A DNA stretch of 64,000 nucleotides from Ornithinibacillus bavariensis (GTDB taxonomy: Bacteria; Bacillota; Bacilli; Bacillales; Amphibacillaceae): positions 496,001 through 560,000 of the forward strand of contig NZ_BORP01000002.1 of assembly GCF_018333235.1 (NCBI RefSeq), in the 5' to 3' direction. The notes below the pieces were generated by a model. That model was not told the origin of the DNA. It was given only the letters and a program-made list of their open reading frames with translations, and did no database searches. The position numbers were made by a program, and so were the translations under genes. Of this stretch, positions 60,956-64,000 are shown one piece after another; positions within the stretch are counted from its first letter, which is position 1; each line of letters opens with the position of its first letter.

Positions 60956-62989
60956 TTATTTTAATAATTGCATGATTCGCTTCGTAAGTTGAATTCTATT
61001 CTTTACATTTGCTTTTTGATAAATACGGCTTAATGCTTTTTTGACAGTAATCTCTGCTATATATAATTCTTTAGCAATATCTAGGATTGTTTTTTCTTCT
61101 AGTAGTAGTTTGACAATTTCTTGTTCTCTTTTTGTCAATGAAAATTCCTCAATAATTACGTCTAATTCGTTTTTCTGTTTGTACTCTTTTAAAAATTGGT
61201 TGAGATAAGGAGCTAGCCTCGGACCACTGACATCCAATAAAAATGTAGGTGTTGGGTTATGTTCACCATAGTCATAATGTACTGCTTTTGGAACGGTTTG
61301 AAAACCAAACTTATATAGAAGATCTTGAAATAGCTTTAAAGGTGTTGATATAATAAGCCTTCCCTTTGAAAATATTAAAGGAAATAAACTATACAACAAG
61401 TGAGCACGAGCAGCACTATCGGATGGATACTTATAATTTTGATAACGAATAAAGTAACCAGCAGGTTTTTCTACTGGCACATTATAGTAACTTTTTTCCG
61501 CTTCTGTTAAACTTTTAAAGTAAGCTCTAGACACAGGTTCATTTTCCAAAAGTGGTAGTGTCTCTTTATGTATAGGGACCACAATGGATATTCCAATAAC
61601 CTCTCCATTAATTCTTTTCAATAAATTAGATCCATCGTAGCCCATCTTTTTTATATATTCAGGTCCTATTAGCTTTAGCTCCTGCTTATTATGTTCTATT
61701 GATGCATCAAACTGAAAGGACAGGTTGGTAGTTCTGTTATAATAATTAGTTATACTTTCCGATATGTTTTCCTTTATGTACTTAAAAAAACTCTCCACTT
61801 CTTCAAAGTTGTATTCACCTATAGGTTCTAAATACATAGATGTATCTAATGCTGTATCTTGAAAAAATACCGATTGGATAACATCATCACCAATGTGATA
61901 AAAAAATGATGCTATATCTTCTTTAGTAGGGTAATTTAAAACTCGATGATAATAATATTGAATAATTTTGTTAGTTAACGTTTCGTAACGCTCTGGATTT
62001 TTATGTTTTAATTCAATTCGAATGGTATCTCGGATTAGCTCTTGAATACTCCATCCTTTCTTTGCTTTATGCACAAAGGAAAGTGATATAAGTTCATTAA
62101 ACTTTTTATTAGAGATTTCTTCTTGAAGAATTGTAGATATGACTTGTTGATCAAACTGATGAAATAATGCTGCAACCTCTATTAAACTTATTATTCGCTC
62201 GTTCGTTGCTTCACTTAACCATCTTTTAGTTAAAGCACCTAATAACTCGGAATCGGATTCATATTTTAAGCTAACCTTTGATGAAATATTGCTCATCGTT
62301 GCTAAAGAAAGTAGTAATGGATTGCCGCTTGTATATTTCCATATTGCTTGTATATCACTACTTTCAGTTATCTCATTTTTCGTGAGGAATAGGAGTGTGT
62401 CATCATAGGTGAATGGATTTAATTGAATTTGCTTTGTAATTTTACGCCACGCAGGAGACTCTACCCATTCGCCAGTCAATGGTTTTCTACCCGCTAAGAT
62501 GATGTAAAAGTTTGGCCTTAAATAGCGTAATAATGTCTCGCGATACCACCTATCTAAAGTAGATAATTGCTCAAAGGAATCAATAACAATAATAATTTTC
62601 TCCCCTAGTTGGTTGAGAATCTGTAAGCTGCTTTCTACTTCTGTTGGTGGAGAATAGTCCAATTCATGTGTTGCAATAAATGTTGTCAGGGAGGCTTGAA
62701 AATGGCTAAATAGTCCTTCGGCTGTATTGGGAAAATCACGAGCATCTAAATGAAGGAAGGGAATATGTTGCGCTTCAGCAATTCGAGCAAACTTGTTAAG
62801 CAAAAAAGTTTTACCAATTCCAGCACTACCGTAAAAATGTATGATCCTCTGTTTAGGGTTTTGTGCTGTTAAAAAATCACAAAAGAACTTCAACTCCTCA
62901 TTTCTACCAACAAAATAAGCATCTTCTACTTCCTGAATAATTTCATTTATTCCTTTGAAAGATGTTGAAGAACCTTCATGTATGTTCAA
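60956..62989 (-). CDS. STAND ATPase / LuxR-type transcription regulator
   Basis: 677 residues. N-terminal ATPase of the STAND/LAL type: VGRNEELKFF, Walker A FYGSAGIGKTFLLNKF, Walker B IIVIDSFEQL, then sensor motifs (TSGNPLLLSLATM) and a helical region. The middle (~residues 430-600) looks GNAT-like (GEVIGISIVVPIHKE, YGEHNPTPTFLLDVS). C-terminal LuxR HTH: LTKREQEIVKLLLEEKTILD then VKKALSRIYQKANVKNRIQL. TTG start behind AGAGGGGG. The ligand is unknown. Position next to the FAD oxidase suggests it as a possible target. Confidence 0.85.
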   Translation of the reverse strand: MNIHEGSSTSFKGINEIIQEVEDAYFVGRNEELKFFCDFLTAQNPKQRIIHFYGSAGIGKTFLLNKFARIAEAQHIPFLHLDARDFPNTAEGLFSHFQASLTTFIATHELDYSPPTEVESSLQILNQLGEKIIIVIDSFEQLSTLDRWYRETLLRYLRPNFYIILAGRKPLTGEWVESPAWRKITKQIQLNPFTYDDTLLFLTKNEITESSDIQAIWKYTSGNPLLLSLATMSNISSKVSLKYESDSELLGALTKRWLSEATNERIISLIEVAALFHQFDQQVISTILQEEISNKKFNELISLSFVHKAKKGWSIQELIRDTIRIELKHKNPERYETLTNKIIQYYYHRVLNYPTKEDIASFFYHIGDDVIQSVFFQDTALDTSMYLEPIGEYNFEEVESFFKYIKENISESITNYYNRTTNLSFQFDASIEHNKQELKLIGPEYIKKMGYDGSNLLKRINGEVIGISIVVPIHKETLPLLENEPVSRAYFKSLTEAEKSYYNVPVEKPAGYFIRYQNYKYPSDSAARAHLLYSLFPLIFSKGRLIISTPLKLFQDLLYKFGFQTVPKAVHYDYGEHNPTPTFLLDVSGPRLAPYLNQFLKEYKQKNELDVIIEEFSLTKREQEIVKLLLEEKTILDIAKELYIAEITVKKALSRIYQKANVKNRIQLTKRIMQLLK

Positions 62990-63070
62990 TTATATTCCCC
63001 CTCTTAGGGCAATTTTGAAGAGTTGGATAATTTAAATGTATTACAGGGGTAGGATAGTGTCAAGACAAGT

Positions 63071-63101
63071 GTATGACTTAGTAAGTATAGATTACATAAT
63101 T
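63071..63101 (+). promoter_or_regulatory. Putative sigma-G promoter of the SASP gene
   Basis: GTATGA (63071-63076), 18-bp spacer, CATAATTA (63095-63102), about 63 bp before the SASP start. It matches forespore sigma-G style elements (G-ATA around -35, CATnnTA around -10), as expected for this gene. Confidence 0.5.
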
Positions 63102-63164
63102 AGTCGTACCTTAATAGAGGAACAGGTAAAACTTCTGTTCAATACCCACAAGGAGTGATCAGTT

Positions 63165-63359
63165 TTGGCAAGAAACAATAGTAAATTGTTAGTGCCAGGT
63201 GCAAGAAATGCAATGGAACAAATGAAAGAAGAAATTGCTAACGAGCTTGGTGTGAGGCCAGGAGCGGATACTACTGCACGAGAAAACGGATCTGTGGGGG
63301 GCGAAATGGTCAAACGAATGATCCAAATCGCCGAACAGAGTATGCAGAATCGAAGATAG
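63165..63359 (+). CDS. Alpha/beta-type small acid-soluble spore protein
   Basis: 64 residues, typical SASP: NNSKLLVPGARNAMEQMKEE, the GPR protease-cleavage region IANELGV, and the second helix VGGEMVKRMIQIAEQSM. Binds and protects spore DNA in the forespore and is degraded at germination. TTG start at 63165 behind AAGGAGTG. Confirms an endospore former. Its own terminator follows. Confidence 0.95.
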   Translation: MARNNSKLLVPGARNAMEQMKEEIANELGVRPGADTTARENGSVGGEMVKRMIQIAEQSMQNRR

Positions 63360-63375
63360 TAGCATACTCGGATAG

Positions 63376-63400
63376 AAAGGAGTCCAATGGGCTCCTTTTT
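63376..63400 (+). terminator. Terminator after the SASP gene
   Basis: GGAGTCC and GGGCTCC pair around an AAT loop (63379-63395), with flanking AAA/TTT, then TTTTTACTTTTT. Confidence 0.85.
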
Positions 63401-63579
63401 ACTTTTTTGAGCTGCATTATAGATTCCTGCTAACAGAAACATTCTGTAGCTGGTTTAACCCCGGTAAAAAGAAATTAAACCATTGAATTTCTAAAAATTC
63501 AAACTACTAATATAATATCTTCATTGGTACAATATAGGAAAACATTTTAGCATACGCTAGAGTAAAGGAGGTTTGAAGA

Positions 63580-64000
63580 TTGAAACCAATTATCGGTATT
63601 ATTACCTCAACAGAGCTTGATGAGCGCACTTTTTATACAGCTAAGGATAATACTTCAGCAATTTCGAATGCGGGAGGAATACCAGTTCTATTGCCGTATT
63701 ATCAACATCGAGATGATCTTTATCAAATGGCTACTTTGCTAGATGGGCTTTATGCGACTGGTGGCTATGATATTGACCCGACCTTATTTGGTGAAGAGCC
63801 ACACCCAAATTTAGGCTCGGTTATCCCAGCGAGAGATGCTTTTGAAATTCAGCTTATTCGAATCATGATGGATATGGATAAACCGATCTTAGGGGTGTGT
63901 CGAGGGTGTCAAACGCTAAATATTGCTGCTGGTGGAGATATGTACCAGGATATTTACTCGCAATTGGCTGGGGAATTATTGCAGCATCAGCAAAATGCCC
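63580..64000 (+). CDS. Class I glutamine amidotransferase-like (C26) hydrolase, partial
   Basis: Runs off the right edge; 140 codons visible. Gamma-glutamyl-GABA hydrolase/PuuD-like C26 family: PIIGIITSTELDERTF, SAISNAGGIPVLLPYY, LLDGLYATGGYDIDPTLFGE, and the nucleophile Cys ~107 in ILGVCRGCQTLNIAAGG. The catalytic His/Glu pair lies outside the window. TTG start at 63580 behind AAAGGAGG. Confidence 0.88.
   Translation, partial: MKPIIGIITSTELDERTFYTAKDNTSAISNAGGIPVLLPYYQHRDDLYQMATLLDGLYATGGYDIDPTLFGEEPHPNLGSVIPARDAFEIQLIRIMMDMDKPILGVCRGCQTLNIAAGGDMYQDIYSQLAGELLQHQQNA

Overview
The window looks like chromosome from a low-GC, endospore-forming member of the Bacillaceae, of the Oceanobacillus/Virgibacillus/Ornithinibacillus kind. 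The evidence is AT-rich sequence, strong AGGAGG-type ribosome binding sites, many TTG/GTG starts, an alpha/beta-type small acid-soluble spore protein gene behind a sigma-G-like promoter, a mannitol operon in the order mtlA-mtlR-mtlF-mtlD, and many YitT/YndM/Cof/AmhX-type families. The genus is inferred. No tRNA, rRNA, CRISPR array, prophage or intact insertion sequence was seen.

Layout. 1-1.2 kb: a candidate peptide-maturation locus on the minus strand. It holds a 22-codon Cys-Trp-Trp-Cys peptide behind a strong RBS, followed by a membrane zinc metalloprotease with a PqqD-like front domain, and it continues off the left edge. 1.2-3.3 kb: an HD-GYP phosphodiesterase and a 51-bp tandem repeat array. 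3.5-8.8 kb: mannitol PTS operon with an inverted repeat that fits MtlR. 9.2-21.2 kb: the most striking part. A c-di-GMP-I riboswitch with terminator precedes a chemosensory operon (CheX, MCP, CheA, CheW, CheY; no CheR or CheB). A second c-di-GMP-I riboswitch with terminator then precedes a protein of about 1792 residues combining a degenerate kinase domain, AAA ATPase, TPR-like region, GAF, GGDEF and GAF. With the HD-GYP protein this suggests a c-di-GMP circuit that both makes the signal and is controlled by it.

21.3-29.8 kb: LRR-TraB/GumN lipoprotein, EamA transporter, small lipoprotein, CBS-ACT protein of CbpA type, RNase H-like protein, an AmhX-type amidohydrolase with an N-acylamino acid racemase/MenC-type enolase, and a cell-wall amidase. 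30.4-32.8 kb: three unrecognised secreted helical proteins plus a type I signal peptidase, with a terminator-like hairpin between the second and third. 33-35.3 kb: polar amino acid ABC transporter. 35.3-43.5 kb: proline dehydrogenase, atypical SDR, DUF3006 proteins around a secreted ComEC-like hydrolase with ComEA-like HhH repeats, YitT protein, secreted lipase, CorA. 43.7-49.5 kb: two-component system divergent from a frameshifted DUF418 gene and an ABC-2 exporter. 49.7-64 kb: housekeeping and accessory genes, including asparagine synthase, a C39-like protease behind a possible structured leader, Cof phosphatase, an FAD oxidoreductase convergent with a STAND-LuxR regulator, SASP, and a partial class I amidotransferase running off the right edge.

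Many genes are separated by clear stem-loop plus T-run terminators, listed individually. Protein identities rest on motif and sequence recognition without database searches.
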